A stretch of DNA of 50,092 bases, from the IMG/VR virus record IMGVR_UViG_3300043313_002047, positions 1 to 50,092 of that record; one strand, written 5' to 3'. The DNA is from a virus. Under the pieces are notes generated by a model. That model made no database searches and was not told the origin of the DNA. It saw nothing but the letters and a program-made list of their open reading frames with translations. The stretch's first letter is position 1; the number at the start of each line of letters is the position of its first letter. The position numbers and the translations under genes are program-made. Shown here one piece after another: positions 34,008-41,588 of the stretch.

Positions 34008-35887
34008 CAGTAGGCTCCGCCGGGGACGCCGGGGACGCCGTTCGGTGGCCGGCCGGTCTTGTCGGAGCCGTTCACGCTGCGGCTGAGCCCGTCGGTGGCG
34101 GAGCCGCCGTTCGAGAAGGCGGCGCCCATCGCGTCCAGGCCGGTTTCGGGGCCGACGCCTCCCGGCATGGCGGCGTCGGGGCCGGGCGGCATCGCGCCGC
34201 CTCCCTGGTTCTGCGCGTCGAGCTGCTGCTTGATGAGGGCGATCATGCCCTGCCGCATCCACGGGTTCTGCTCGGCCTCCTTCACGATCTGGCCGATCTC
34301 GTTGTCGGGGTCCTGGCAGCCGAGGTTCTCCAGCGTGGTGCGCAGCGACTGGGCGCCCTGCGTGAACTTCGACAGCTCCGACAGCGCGTACTGCGGGTCG
34401 TACATATCGAGCCGGTCGGTGAACACGATCGACGTCTCGTAGTTGCCGTCGATGGCGGTCGGCAGCGACGTGTCGGCGATGTCGCGGAACTGCTCGGGCA
34501 GGGTGTCGTCGGGGACGCCGCCGGTCTTCAGCTTGAACGGCTGGGTGCGGCCATTCGGGAGCGGCAGGTTGCCGCGATAGGCGAGGCCGTCTTCGGGCAG
34601 GATCTTCTTCTCGGCGATCCGCAGGATGATCTCGTTGACACGCGCCAGCGCCCACGCCAGGTTGACCTGCTTGAGGCGGGCCAGCTCGACGGTCGGCTGG
34701 AGGCGCATGCCGCCCTCGTTGCCGCTGGTCGCCGCCGCGCCGTCCGAGGAGGCCCAGGAGGCGGTGGTGGTGAAGCCGACCTCGAGCATCGAGCGGTGTG
34801 CCATGTCGAGGTGCTCGTCGATGAAGGCGGGCTGGGCGGCCGTCTCGATCGGCTTCACCTCGGCGCCCTCGCGGCCAGGCAGCACGCCGCCCTTCTTGAG
34901 GATGTCGACGACCTTGGCGGAGGCCTGGCCGGTGCCGGTGTCCATGTAGGCGCCGCGGCTGGCGAAGCCGACCACGTCGGCCTGCTTCGACATCAAGCTC
35001 TGGAAGTAGATGGCGGCGTCGGCCATCAGCTCGACGTCGCCGTAGCCCCAGATCTGCCGGTTCGGGCCGATGTTGGCACCCACCACCCACGGGCAGATGC
35101 CGAGCTCGTGGTCGTATTCGAGCAGCTTCACGCCGCCGCACCAGCGCAGCTTGTAGTCGGCGGTGGACACCTCGTGGATGGTGCAGCGGGCGTTGTCGGT
35201 GCCGCCCTCGTCCGGCACCAGGTGCTCGACCGAGACCGGGCCGTACTCGTCGTTGAACGGGTTCACGTTGCGGCCCCGGTAGGACGCGACGAGCGCGGCG
35301 ATCGGTGTCGTCCAGGAGCGGTAGACGCGGGCGTACGGCCAGATCGTGACGGGGTCGGGGACGACGACGATGCCGGCCGGGTCGCGGCTGTAGAAGCAGC
35401 CGATCTGGCGGCGGATGTCGTACTCCACCTCGAAGGCGTAGGAGCCGACCATGGCGCCGTCCCAGCAGGCGTCCTTCAGCTGCACCGGACCGTCCGAGTT
35501 CCCCCAGCAGACGGCCAGGTAGCGCTCCAGGGCGTACTGGCGCCACTGCTCGGTGACGGACTGGTCGGCGCGCTCGATGCGCACGTCCGGCACCTTCGAC
35601 CCGGCCCGGTGGGTGTGCTTCATGACGGTGGCCATGATGTACGGCAGCCGGATGTCGTGGTTCTGCCCACCACCGGTGCCGAGGTATTCGCGGCCGTAGT
35701 CGGACTGGTCGGAGCCACTCGGGTCGCGCCGGAACTGCTCGGCCAGGCCGCGCAGGCCGACCATCCGGCCGAGCCGCTGCGAGTCTTGCGCGCGCAGCTG
35801 CTGCAGCTCGGTGGAGTGGTCGAGCAGCGAGTGAGGGGTCTGCAGCGGCAGGTTGTCCATCACGGGCGTGCCGGATACCGGATCCAT
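34007..35887 (-). CDS. Portal protein
   Basis: A 626-residue portal that would form the dodecameric DNA gate at one capsid vertex. ATG 35887 overlaps the terminase nuclease stop. Typical features: a stem/wing pattern with VQLKDACWDGAMVGSYAFEVEYD (about 130), PDPVTIWPYARVYRSW, ICPWVVGANIGPNRQIWGYGDVELM (about 285-310), and a C-terminal helical stretch QNPWMRQGMIALIKQQLDAQNQ. It ends with a disordered Gly/Pro tail. Order terminase-portal-giant protein-scaffold-capsid supports it. Length is long but usual for podovirus portals. Confidence 0.82.
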   Translation of the reverse strand: MDPVSGTPVMDNLPLQTPHSLLDHSTELQQLRAQDSQRLGRMVGLRGLAEQFRRDPSGSDQSDYGREYLGTGGGQNHDIRLPYIMATVMKHTHRAGSKVPDVRIERADQSVTEQWRQYALERYLAVCWGNSDGPVQLKDACWDGAMVGSYAFEVEYDIRRQIGCFYSRDPAGIVVVPDPVTIWPYARVYRSWTTPIAALVASYRGRNVNPFNDEYGPVSVEHLVPDEGGTDNARCTIHEVSTADYKLRWCGGVKLLEYDHELGICPWVVGANIGPNRQIWGYGDVELMADAAIYFQSLMSKQADVVGFASRGAYMDTGTGQASAKVVDILKKGGVLPGREGAEVKPIETAAQPAFIDEHLDMAHRSMLEVGFTTTASWASSDGAAATSGNEGGMRLQPTVELARLKQVNLAWALARVNEIILRIAEKKILPEDGLAYRGNLPLPNGRTQPFKLKTGGVPDDTLPEQFRDIADTSLPTAIDGNYETSIVFTDRLDMYDPQYALSELSKFTQGAQSLRTTLENLGCQDPDNEIGQIVKEAEQNPWMRQGMIALIKQQLDAQNQGGGAMPPGPDAAMPGGVGPETGLDAMGAAFSNGGSATDGLSRSVNGSDKTGRPPNGVPGVPGGAY

Positions 35888-36828
35888 CAGTTCTCCTCGC
35901 CGTACACGTTGCCGACCCATGCTTCGCCGGGGGTGCCGCGCACGCCGAGCCAGGCGCCGAGCGCGAGCCCCATCACCTCGTCCGTCTCCAGTTTCTTGTC
36001 GTCCCACTGGTAGCCGGACAGCTGCACGCGCAGCTTCGGAATCTGCGGGCACTCGACCAGGCCGAACGGCTTGTGATAGTCGTGCTCGTCGAAATCATGG
36101 CCCAGCGATTGTGCCAGGTGCGTCAACAGCTGCACCTTGGAACGGGTCGAGAACTCGTAGCCGTGCACGTCAATGCGGTGGTACATGGAAGCGTCGCAGT
36201 CGTTCAGCGGCTCGTCGTTCTGATCCCGGCAGCGCGCGTAATGCAGGTTGGTACGGTGATGAACGGGGCAGTAGGAGCGACTCTGCAGCTCACCCAGCAC
36301 GACGTCGCCGGCGCCGGTGGAGTCGATCAGCGCCTCGGCATGGAACAGCCACGAGGCGCGGCCGATGGCGGAATAGATGACTTCCCACGGCACCCGCGTG
36401 ATGGAGCGGTGATAGACGACTCTGGCCTTGCCGCCGCGCGTCAGCGGCAGCGTGTCGAGCACGTAGATGGTGGTGGAGTCCGTCTTGCGGGCCAGGTCCG
36501 CGCCGAGCTTGAACCGCTGCGGATTTGCGCCGTAGTGCGAGATGGAGTTCCGGTAGGCGTCGAGGATGACGGCGTCGACGTACTCGTGGCCGGTCGCCAT
36601 CGGCTGGCCCTTGAACAGGTTCAGGATCAGACGGCTGGTGAACACCAGGCCGGAGGAGGGCACGTAGCGGCCGAACACGGTCTGCGCGACGACCTCGGTG
36701 GGCTGGGTGAGGAGCATCTCGTAGATCTCCTCGGCCGGGATCCCATACGGGTTGTCGAGCGCACAGCCGGACTGGATCGAGAACTGACGGCGCGGCTTCA
36801 CCCACTGCTGGGTCTCGATCGCGCTCAC
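35887..36828 (-). CDS. terL: Large terminase subunit, separate nuclease domain
   Basis: A 313-residue protein starting at GTG 36828, which overlaps the stop of the membrane micro-gene (GTGA). It corresponds to the C-terminal half of a large terminase: the lid/linker-like start (SGCALDNPYGIPAEEIYEML, QTVFGRYVPSSGLVF) leads into the RNase-H-fold nuclease. Its acidic residues are visible as KLGADLARKTDST (first Asp), AEALIDSTGAGD and DEVMGLALGAW (last Asp). It would cut concatemeric DNA during packaging. The ATPase half is a different gene at 36905-37780. A GTG at 36843 is an alternative start. Confidence 0.85.
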   Translation of the reverse strand: MSAIETQQWVKPRRQFSIQSGCALDNPYGIPAEEIYEMLLTQPTEVVAQTVFGRYVPSSGLVFTSRLILNLFKGQPMATGHEYVDAVILDAYRNSISHYGANPQRFKLGADLARKTDSTTIYVLDTLPLTRGGKARVVYHRSITRVPWEVIYSAIGRASWLFHAEALIDSTGAGDVVLGELQSRSYCPVHHRTNLHYARCRDQNDEPLNDCDASMYHRIDVHGYEFSTRSKVQLLTHLAQSLGHDFDEHDYHKPFGLVECPQIPKLRVQLSGYQWDDKKLETDEVMGLALGAWLGVRGTPGEAWVGNVYGEEN

Positions 36829-36908
36829 CGCGACGACCACCACAGAAACGCCGCCCAGACGACCAGGAAGCCGCCGATGATGATGCTTCCCAGCGCGGTG
36901 GTGCTCAC
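36825..36908 (-). CDS. 27-residue membrane microprotein between the two terminase genes
   Basis: GTG 36908 overlaps the ATPase stop as GTGA, and its own TGA overlaps the nuclease start as GTGA. The product is STTALGS, one hydrophobic helix (IIIGGFLVVWAAFLWW) and SSR. The frame differs from both terminase genes. The stop-start overlaps on both sides and the perfect single-span composition argue that it is translated. Function unknown. Alternatively the stretch is only a linker crossed by a +1 frameshift. Confidence 0.6.
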   Translation of the reverse strand: MSTTALGSIIIGGFLVVWAAFLWWSSR

Positions 36909-37780
36909 GCGATCGCGCCCAGATAGGTGAGGTTCACGAGGTGCTCGTCCATTTCCTGGCGCTCCTGCGCGCTTCGCTTCTGCAGGTAGGCGTGCAGCAG
37001 CGGCTCCAGGTCGTAGCCCGCCTGCCGGCCGTACTCCAGGATCACCGGGTCGACGATCGGCCGGGCGCCGTCGGAGCGAGGCTTGGAGGAGCCGGAGTGG
37101 TCGAGCTGGCGCTCGTCGCCGAGGTACGCCTGGGCCTGCACGGCGAGGTTGAAGAAGCCCTGCGACGTGCCCGGCTTGGCGGTGCCGAGGCAGTCCACCA
37201 TGCCGCGCACATCGGCGACGCGCATCCGGGCGACGTTGTTGATGATCTGCTCGATCTTCGCTTCCCAGCCGGCCTCGTCGATGGTGATCAGGTAGAAGCT
37301 CTTGCCGTCGATCCCCTCGCCGTCATCGCCGAGCGTCCGGAAGTACCAGCGGCCGTTGTGGATGAAGCGGATCTCGTGCGGCTTGGAGCGCGGCAGCGGC
37401 GTCACCAGCCACGGCGCCAGGTGCTCGTTGTTCTTGACCAGCTGCTCGACCTCGTTCCAGACCATCTCCGCCGTCTCGTAGAGACCCGCGGTGTGGCAGG
37501 TGAGGTAACGGACACGACGGAACTTGCGCGGGTCGATCTGCCCGTCGGCGTCCATGTAGCGCGGCTCCGCGCCGAGCTTGTAGAACTGGCAGTGCAGGTG
37601 CTTGACGCCGACGGCGGTGGTCTTGCCCCAGCGGTTGCCCGTCAGCACCAGGTTGTAGGTGGCCTGCGCGTTCGTCAGATACTCGAGCTGGCCCTCGTGC
37701 AGGTTCAGGTCGCAGAAGTGGTGCGCGAAGAACTCGACGTCGTGCCGGCCGCGGGCGACGGCGGTGCGGGCGTCGACCAT
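36905..37780 (-). CDS. terL: Large terminase subunit, separate ATPase domain
   Basis: A 291-residue packaging motor ATPase. ATG 37780 is in TGATG overlap. Walker A GNRWGKTT (48-55), Walker B LITIDEAG (164-171, catalytic E169) and coupling motif GTA (199-201, CLGTAKPGTSQGFF) are intact. The N-terminal adenine-binding region (HEGQLEYLTNAQATYNLVLTG) is also intact. The chain stops after about 90 further residues, before any RNase-H nuclease domain, which is encoded downstream at 35887-36828. The two would have to assemble as separate polypeptides, or be joined by frameshifting. Confidence 0.9.
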   Translation of the reverse strand: MVDARTAVARGRHDVEFFAHHFCDLNLHEGQLEYLTNAQATYNLVLTGNRWGKTTAVGVKHLHCQFYKLGAEPRYMDADGQIDPRKFRRVRYLTCHTAGLYETAEMVWNEVEQLVKNNEHLAPWLVTPLPRSKPHEIRFIHNGRWYFRTLGDDGEGIDGKSFYLITIDEAGWEAKIEQIINNVARMRVADVRGMVDCLGTAKPGTSQGFFNLAVQAQAYLGDERQLDHSGSSKPRSDGARPIVDPVILEYGRQAGYDLEPLLHAYLQKRSAQERQEMDEHLVNLTYLGAIA

Positions 37781-38031
37781 CAGCCCTTGCGCAGGATCGG
37801 GACGCCGCTGGCCTGGTCGATCGGCGCGACGCGCTTGGCGTTGGCGACGATCTCGATGTTCGGCCACTGCACCGTGAAGCCCTCGCCGGACTCGTAGGCG
37901 GTGACGAGGATGAACACCTGGCCGTCTTCGGCAGCCGCGTTGATCTTCTCCTGCACGATCTTCTGCGACTCGCGGATCGGGATCTCACGACCGCTCGAAA
38001 ACATCAGCATGGTGGGAGCCAGCTCAGACAT
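37780..38031 (-). CDS. Hypothetical protein upstream of terminase ATPase
   Basis: An 83-residue protein (ATG 38031) in TGATG overlap with the ATPase gene. It reads as a small alpha/beta fold (FSSGREIPIRESQKIVQEKIN, QVFILVTAYESGEGFTVQWPNIEIVANAKRVAPI). No recognised family; maybe a packaging accessory by position. Confidence 0.68.
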   Translation of the reverse strand: MSELAPTMLMFSSGREIPIRESQKIVQEKINAAAEDGQVFILVTAYESGEGFTVQWPNIEIVANAKRVAPIDQASGVPILRKG

Positions 38032-38308
38032 CGCGCTCCACCGCGCGGCGCTCCAGCCGGCCAATCCACTCCGCCAGCGCGCCGGAGAGCTCCAGCCCGT
38101 CGCCGTCGAACCAGCCGACGCCGATGCCGCCAACGCGGACGTAGACCTCCTTGATCGGCTGCTGGAACGGGTCCACGCCAGGGGCGTAGTCGAACACCAG
38201 CGGCGTGCCGTGCGCGCGGCACAGGATGAACAGCCGGTCGAGCGAGATCACGCTGCGCGGATGATCGCTGGTGACGGGCGCCTGGTCAGGCATCTGAGTA
38301 CTCGGCAT
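38024..38308 (-). CDS. Hypothetical protein
   Basis: A 94-residue protein. ATG 38308 has GGAGG nine bases upstream; ATG 38293 is an alternative that would shorten the overlap with the upstream gene to 8 bases. Beta-rich centre (VYVRVGGIGVGWFDGDGLEL) and a helical C-terminus. Function unknown. Confidence 0.65.
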   Translation of the reverse strand: MPSTQMPDQAPVTSDHPRSVISLDRLFILCRAHGTPLVFDYAPGVDPFQQPIKEVYVRVGGIGVGWFDGDGLELSGALAEWIGRLERRAVERDV

Positions 38309-39011
38309 CTTCCACCACCTCCGTGGAACCCTCGATTTCGCGAACGATACCGGCCGGACCCACCCTCGCGGCCTTCCCCTGCCCGACCGAGCCGGTCGTG
38401 ACGAGGAGGTCGATCAGGGCCTCGGTGGAGTCGTTCTGGCGCTGCTTGGCGATCTCCGCCGCCGCCCGGATGCCCATCTCGGGCGTGACGCGCTCCGGGA
38501 ACTGCTCGACGACGTGCTGGGCGACCCGCACCACCTTCTCCAGGTACACCATGTGCGAGCCCTTGGTGACCGCCGACTCGCTCGGCTCCATCTGATCCTC
38601 GTCGACCGCCTTGCGGAGCAGCTCGTCGCGCTCGGACGACGTGTTCTCCTTGCGCATCGGCAGGTTGCCGCGATTCTTCGCCTGCTCCTTGGCCTTCGAC
38701 GCCGCCGCCACCTGCGCCTCCATCGAGCCCAGCTCGGACAGCTTCATCACCACGATGTGGTGCGCCATGTGGTTCGTCAGCGACTGCTTCGTGAACGGAC
38801 GGCCGGTGCGAGTGAAGTACTCGGGGATGCCGCGAATCGTGAGATGGACGCCCTTCACCTTCTTGCCGGCGGCGCGCTTGACGAGGATCTCGAGCAGCTC
38901 CTCGCCGATGTCGTCGCCGCAGCACTTGCACTTCGGCTGGTGCAGGACCGTCTTGCCGATCCACCGCGTCCCGGCCAGCTCGTAGTGCGGGTAGGTGCCC
39001 TGGATGCCCAC
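38286..39011 (-). CDS. Putative small terminase subunit (zinc/HTH DNA-binding protein)
   Basis: A 241-residue protein from GTG 39011, directly after the preceding stop. An N-terminal CKCC (28-31) sits in a possible zinc knuckle. It is followed by a helix-turn-helix-like block (VHLTIRGIPEYFTRTGRPFTKQSLTNHMAHHI, as two consecutive pieces at about 55-86). Coiled-coil and acidic helical regions follow. DNA-binding plus oligomerising regions immediately upstream of the terminase genes suggest the packaging-recognition subunit. No sequence signature proves it. Confidence 0.55.
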   Translation of the reverse strand: MGIQGTYPHYELAGTRWIGKTVLHQPKCKCCGDDIGEELLEILVKRAAGKKVKGVHLTIRGIPEYFTRTGRPFTKQSLTNHMAHHIVVMKLSELGSMEAQVAAASKAKEQAKNRGNLPMRKENTSSERDELLRKAVDEDQMEPSESAVTKGSHMVYLEKVVRVAQHVVEQFPERVTPEMGIRAAAEIAKQRQNDSTEALIDLLVTTGSVGQGKAARVGPAGIVREIEGSTEVVEDAEYSDA

Positions 39012-39200
39012 CTAGAACAGGGTAGCGGGCGCGTTGACCGGCGGGTCCGGGATCAGCCGCCGATCGCCCACTCGCAGGTATCTGCAGCGCCGCAGGCCCC
39101 GCTCGAAGTCGCCCCGGATCTGCGGCCGGATCGGACAGCTACCCGTCCCGCCCCGCTCGCGCTCTCGCCTCACGCAGAGGCCGCACTGGATGCTCGCCAT
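39012..39200 (-). CDS. Small Cys/Arg-rich protein, first gene of the late operon
   Basis: A 62-residue basic protein (ATG 39200). CGLC (6-9) with Cys at about 22 and 39 could make a zinc ribbon; Arg runs (RRERERGG) suggest nucleic-acid binding. No Shine-Dalgarno; TATACT ends six bases before the ATG, so it may be leaderless. It touches the next gene with no spacer. Confidence 0.55.
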   Translation of the reverse strand: MASIQCGLCVRRERERGGTGSCPIRPQIRGDFERGLRRCRYLRVGDRRLIPDPPVNAPATLF

Positions 39201-39206
39201 GCGCCG

Positions 39207-39212
39207 AGTATA
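39207..39212 (-). promoter_or_regulatory. Candidate late-operon promoter (-10 TATACT, leaderless)
   Basis: On the minus strand TATACT is separated from ATG 39200 by exactly six bases (CGGCGC). It is one mismatch from TATAAT. It would drive the whole 26-kb leftward late operon. The -35 region (CCGGGT at 17-bp spacing) is not consensus-like, so a phage-modified polymerase or activator may be needed. Confidence 0.5.
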
Positions 39213-39463
39213 CGAGCAGCAAAACGGCCACCCGGGGAACCTCTGAGATCCTCGGGGAGAAGACCGTCAAGAGGGAGAAAAGGCAGCGCCGCATGAACGC
39301 TGACAGGGGCGACCTCGGGTGGCCGTAGCCAAACGATAGCACCCAGGACGGCAGAAGGGCCCTCGCAGCTGCAGAGGGCCCTTCGACGGCGCAGTGATCA
39401 AGCTCGCCGACGGCATCCGAACGCGCCCCGAAAGGAGCACGCTTGCCTACGACCTGAGCAGCG
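39213..39463. other. Gene-free gap with hairpin at 39354-39384
   Basis: About 250 bases without a supported gene. GAAGGGCCCTC (39354-39364) pairs perfectly with 39374-39384 around a 9-nt loop and could end transcription from the small leftward gene at 39464. An 11-codon ORF with a purine-rich leader (ATG 39294) is possible but unsupported. The motif GCCAAACGATAG at about 39329 resembles part of the hairpin at 42061-42102. Confidence 0.5.
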
Positions 39464-39667
39464 TCAGTCGGACGCTCCGCTCATCTTGCCGACGACGGTG
39501 CCCTCGTTCGGCTCCGACACGTCGGGAAGCACGGGGCCCTTCGTGTAGCTGCGCTGCAGCATCCCGAAGGCGCCGGCCGGGGGAACACCCGTCAGATGCG
39601 CCTGCTTCGGCGTCCCGCCGGGAGAGAAGTCGTCCTGGTGGTTGTGGGTGGGCTGGTTGGGCGCCAC
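39464..39667 (-). CDS. Small disordered hypothetical protein
   Basis: A 67-residue protein from GTG 39667 with AGGAGG five bases upstream. Rich in Pro/Gly/Thr/Asn/His and apparently disordered (APNQPTHNHQDDFSPGG). It is a single leftward gene with its own promoter. No family recognised. Confidence 0.65.
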   Translation of the reverse strand: MAPNQPTHNHQDDFSPGGTPKQAHLTGVPPAGAFGMLQRSYTKGPVLPDVSEPNEGTVVGKMSGASD

Positions 39668-39705
39668 TGCGGCCTCCTGAGTCTCGTTTGCGAATCCGCA
39701 CGGCG

Positions 39706-39741
39706 ATTCTACCTGGCGCCCGTCCGGCCAGGGTGTATGCT
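39706..39741. promoter_or_regulatory. Divergent promoter pair
   Basis: TAGAAT on the minus strand (39711-39706) faces the gene starting at 39667. TATGCT on the plus strand (39736-39741) lies 57 bases before ATG 39799. The same TATGCT box occurs before the HNH gene at 44080. -35 boxes are not evident for either. Confidence 0.4.
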
Positions 39742-39798
39742 CGTCGAAGTACGACCGGGTCAAGGGGCGACCGGCAAACCGAGAAAAGGACGAAGTGC

Positions 39799-39993
39799 AT
39801 GACGAAGATCGACCACCAGCGACGCGCCACCCTCGACAGGGCAAGGCGCGATCGCCCGGACGCGCTACCCGCAGGCCGACTGCTGATCGCGAAGTGGCCG
39901 ACCACCTGCACGTACTGCCACCAGCCGATCGAGAAGGGCAAGCCCTTCATGTGGACGCCGTACAGCAAACGCTGCCAAGGATGTCCCAGCTGA
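39799..39993 (+). CDS. Small zinc-finger protein
   Basis: A 64-residue basic protein; AAAAGGA precedes ATG 39799. The C-terminus carries CTYCHQPIEKGKPFMWTPYS followed by CQGC, a CxxC...CxxC zinc ribbon. N-terminal Arg-rich helix (RRATLDRARRDR). Likely a small nucleic-acid-binding protein. Confidence 0.7.
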   Translation: MTKIDHQRRATLDRARRDRPDALPAGRLLIAKWPTTCTYCHQPIEKGKPFMWTPYSKRCQGCPS

Positions 39994-40389
39994 CCGACTC
40001 CCGATAGCCCAGCGACGGAGCCGCGTCAGCACCCAGGGTCGTCCCCTCCCGTGAAAACCGGGGCCGAGCATCGCCGAGAGGCGAGCAGGCGGGCAGCGTA
40101 AAGCTGATACCGACGAAGCAAGCGGCGGACACTCCCTCCCTGACGCGCCCGAAGTGACCATTTTCCGCGCGCACGCGCTATGAACTTCCCGTGGGCTTAA
40201 CCGGGTGTCAAACGCTGAGCGGCGGCGAGATAGGTGCTTCGGTCGCGGCGAGGCGGTGCGAGTCGAAAAGCTGCCCTTAGGAGCGAAGCGACCACTCGCC
40301 GCCAGGCGAGACAAGCGCAGCTCGCGAAGTCCACGACTGGCCGAACGCGCGGCAGTACGCTTGGCTGCACCATCCAGCCAGGAGAGACC
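39994..40389 (+). ncRNA. 396-nt gap with no gene; possible structured RNA/leader
   Basis: No frame shows protein-like composition here. A GNRA-type hairpin is visible: TCGCC-GAGA-GGCGA at 40071-40084. Purine-rich single-strand-like runs (GTGAAAACCG, GCGTAAAGCTGATACC) and CGCGCGCACGCGC occur nearby. It lies between a zinc-finger gene and the promoter of the SAP-domain gene. It could be an RNA gene, a long leader or a replication origin; I cannot tell which. Confidence 0.3.
40356..40382 (+). promoter_or_regulatory. Promoter with hairpin over the ribosome-binding region
   Basis: TACGCT (40356-40361) could be a -10, with ACGACT (40333-40338) 17 bases upstream as a weak -35. TGGCTG (40362-40367) pairs with CAGCCA (40375-40380) just before GGAGAG and ATG 40390. 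The hairpin could be an operator or could modulate initiation. Confidence 0.4.
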
Positions 40390-41526
40390 ATGCACCTGAA
40401 CGATCCCCAGAGCATCGCCCGTCGCGCGCTCGAAATCGCAACCTCGGACACCTCCGAGGTGACGCGAGACTCGCGCGCCGGCTTCGGCAACCACGAGCGC
40501 CGCATCATCGTCGGCATCTCGGAAGCGTTCTGCGAGCTGTTCCGCGAGATGTTCAACGAAGGCGTCGCCGGGGAAGCCTCCGACGAGCGCACGCCGGAGG
40601 AGATCCTCTCCGACCGGGAAGCCGACCTCGAGGAGCGCGAGCGCTCCCTCTCCCAGCGCCAGGACGCGCTCGGCCTGGCGCCCGACCTCTCATCCAAGGA
40701 GCTCGTCGACATGGAGACCCCCGCACCACGAGGCAACGGCGACGCCGAAGCAAAGGCCGCCAAGGAGCAGGAAGAGCGCCAGGCGTCGCTCGACAAGGCC
40801 GCAGCCGCCGCAGACCCCGAGCTGGCCGCACGCTCCGGCCGCGAGCCCGGCGAATCGCCGCTCTCATCGCCCAAGGAGTCGAAGCTGCAGGGCCAGGTGG
40901 AAGACCTCCGCGCCCGCCTGGAGATCGCCGAACGCCAGCTGGCGGAGAACGCGCCGAACATCATCACGCACCCGGCCGACCCGAACCTGAAGGGCACCGA
41001 CGAGACCAAGCCCGGTGAGGAGCTGGAGCAGGGCCCCGGCCCGCACGGCGAAGCCGCCGGCCAGGAGAAGCAGGTCTCGCCGAACGACATCGCCCACACC
41101 CCGACGCCCGCAGACAACGTCGGAGCGGGCGCACAGCTCTCGGAGCACCCGGACGCCGAGACCACCACCGAAGCGAACCGCGACAAGGTCTCGGCCGACA
41201 CGCCGAAGCTGACCTCGCACGAAGGCGACGTCGACCGCCCCGACGCGCCGCTCACCGAAGCCAACGACGGCGAGCCGCCGAGCGACCAGCCCGCCGACCC
41301 GGCAGGCAACCCCGCCAACGCCGCGGCGGAGGGCACCGTCGGCCAGCCACAGCCCGACGACCTGGACTCCGAAGGCATCGCCGGCCTCAAGTACGCCGAG
41401 CTGCGCGCGTACGCCGAGGCCCGCAACATCGAAACCACCGCCGAGGGCAAGATGCTGTCGGCAGCCGACCTGCGCAAGGCGATCGACAAGGACGCCAAGA
41501 AGCGCGAGAAGGCCTCGCAGGGCTAG
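40390..41526 (+). CDS. Coiled-coil protein with C-terminal SAP/HeH-like DNA-binding motif
   Basis: A 378-residue protein. Residues 1-60 are a helical domain (FGNHERRIIVGISEAFCELFREMF). Residues 70-100 are a coiled coil (DREADLEERERSLSQRQDAL). Residues 105-320 are largely disordered Pro/Glu/Ala/Asp sequence with a second short coiled coil. The C-terminus (about 330-370) reads GLKYAELRAYAEARNIETTAEG, then KMLSAADLRKAID, matching the SAP/HeH helix-extension-helix pattern that binds DNA or RNA. It stands alone between a promoter and a U-tract terminator, so it is a single-gene unit that may be strongly expressed. Confidence 0.78.
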   Translation: MHLNDPQSIARRALEIATSDTSEVTRDSRAGFGNHERRIIVGISEAFCELFREMFNEGVAGEASDERTPEEILSDREADLEERERSLSQRQDALGLAPDLSSKELVDMETPAPRGNGDAEAKAAKEQEERQASLDKAAAAADPELAARSGREPGESPLSSPKESKLQGQVEDLRARLEIAERQLAENAPNIITHPADPNLKGTDETKPGEELEQGPGPHGEAAGQEKQVSPNDIAHTPTPADNVGAGAQLSEHPDAETTTEANRDKVSADTPKLTSHEGDVDRPDAPLTEANDGEPPSDQPADPAGNPANAAAEGTVGQPQPDDLDSEGIAGLKYAELRAYAEARNIETTAEGKMLSAADLRKAIDKDAKKREKASQG

Positions 41527-41551
41527 CACCCCGCACGCACCACCGGCCACC

Positions 41552-41588
41552 AAGCCCCGGTCAGCTACCAGAGTGACCGGGGCTTTTT
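41552..41588 (+). terminator. Intrinsic terminator
   Basis: AAGCCCCGGTCA (41552-41563) pairs perfectly with TGACCGGGGCTT (41574-41585) around a 10-nt loop and runs into a TTTTT tract. A textbook rho-independent terminator for the SAP-domain gene. Confidence 0.9.

Noticed and set aside
29178-34013. A 1,611-codon open frame on the plus strand
   Set aside because: It is antisense to the giant gene and has the Arg/Val/Leu/His-biased composition of a shadow frame in GC-rich DNA; the minus-strand frame has coherent motifs (HExxH, repeats) and operon junctions.
36844-36904. Self-splicing intron or intein separating the terminase halves
   Set aside because: The interval is only about 76 nt, has no intron core, and is precisely filled by a start-stop-overlapped ORF; an intein would keep one frame and be far longer.
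39139-39342. A 67-codon minus-strand ORF overlapping the first late gene
   Set aside because: No ribosome-binding site and out of frame with the better supported Cys/Arg-rich gene; TATACT would lie inside it.
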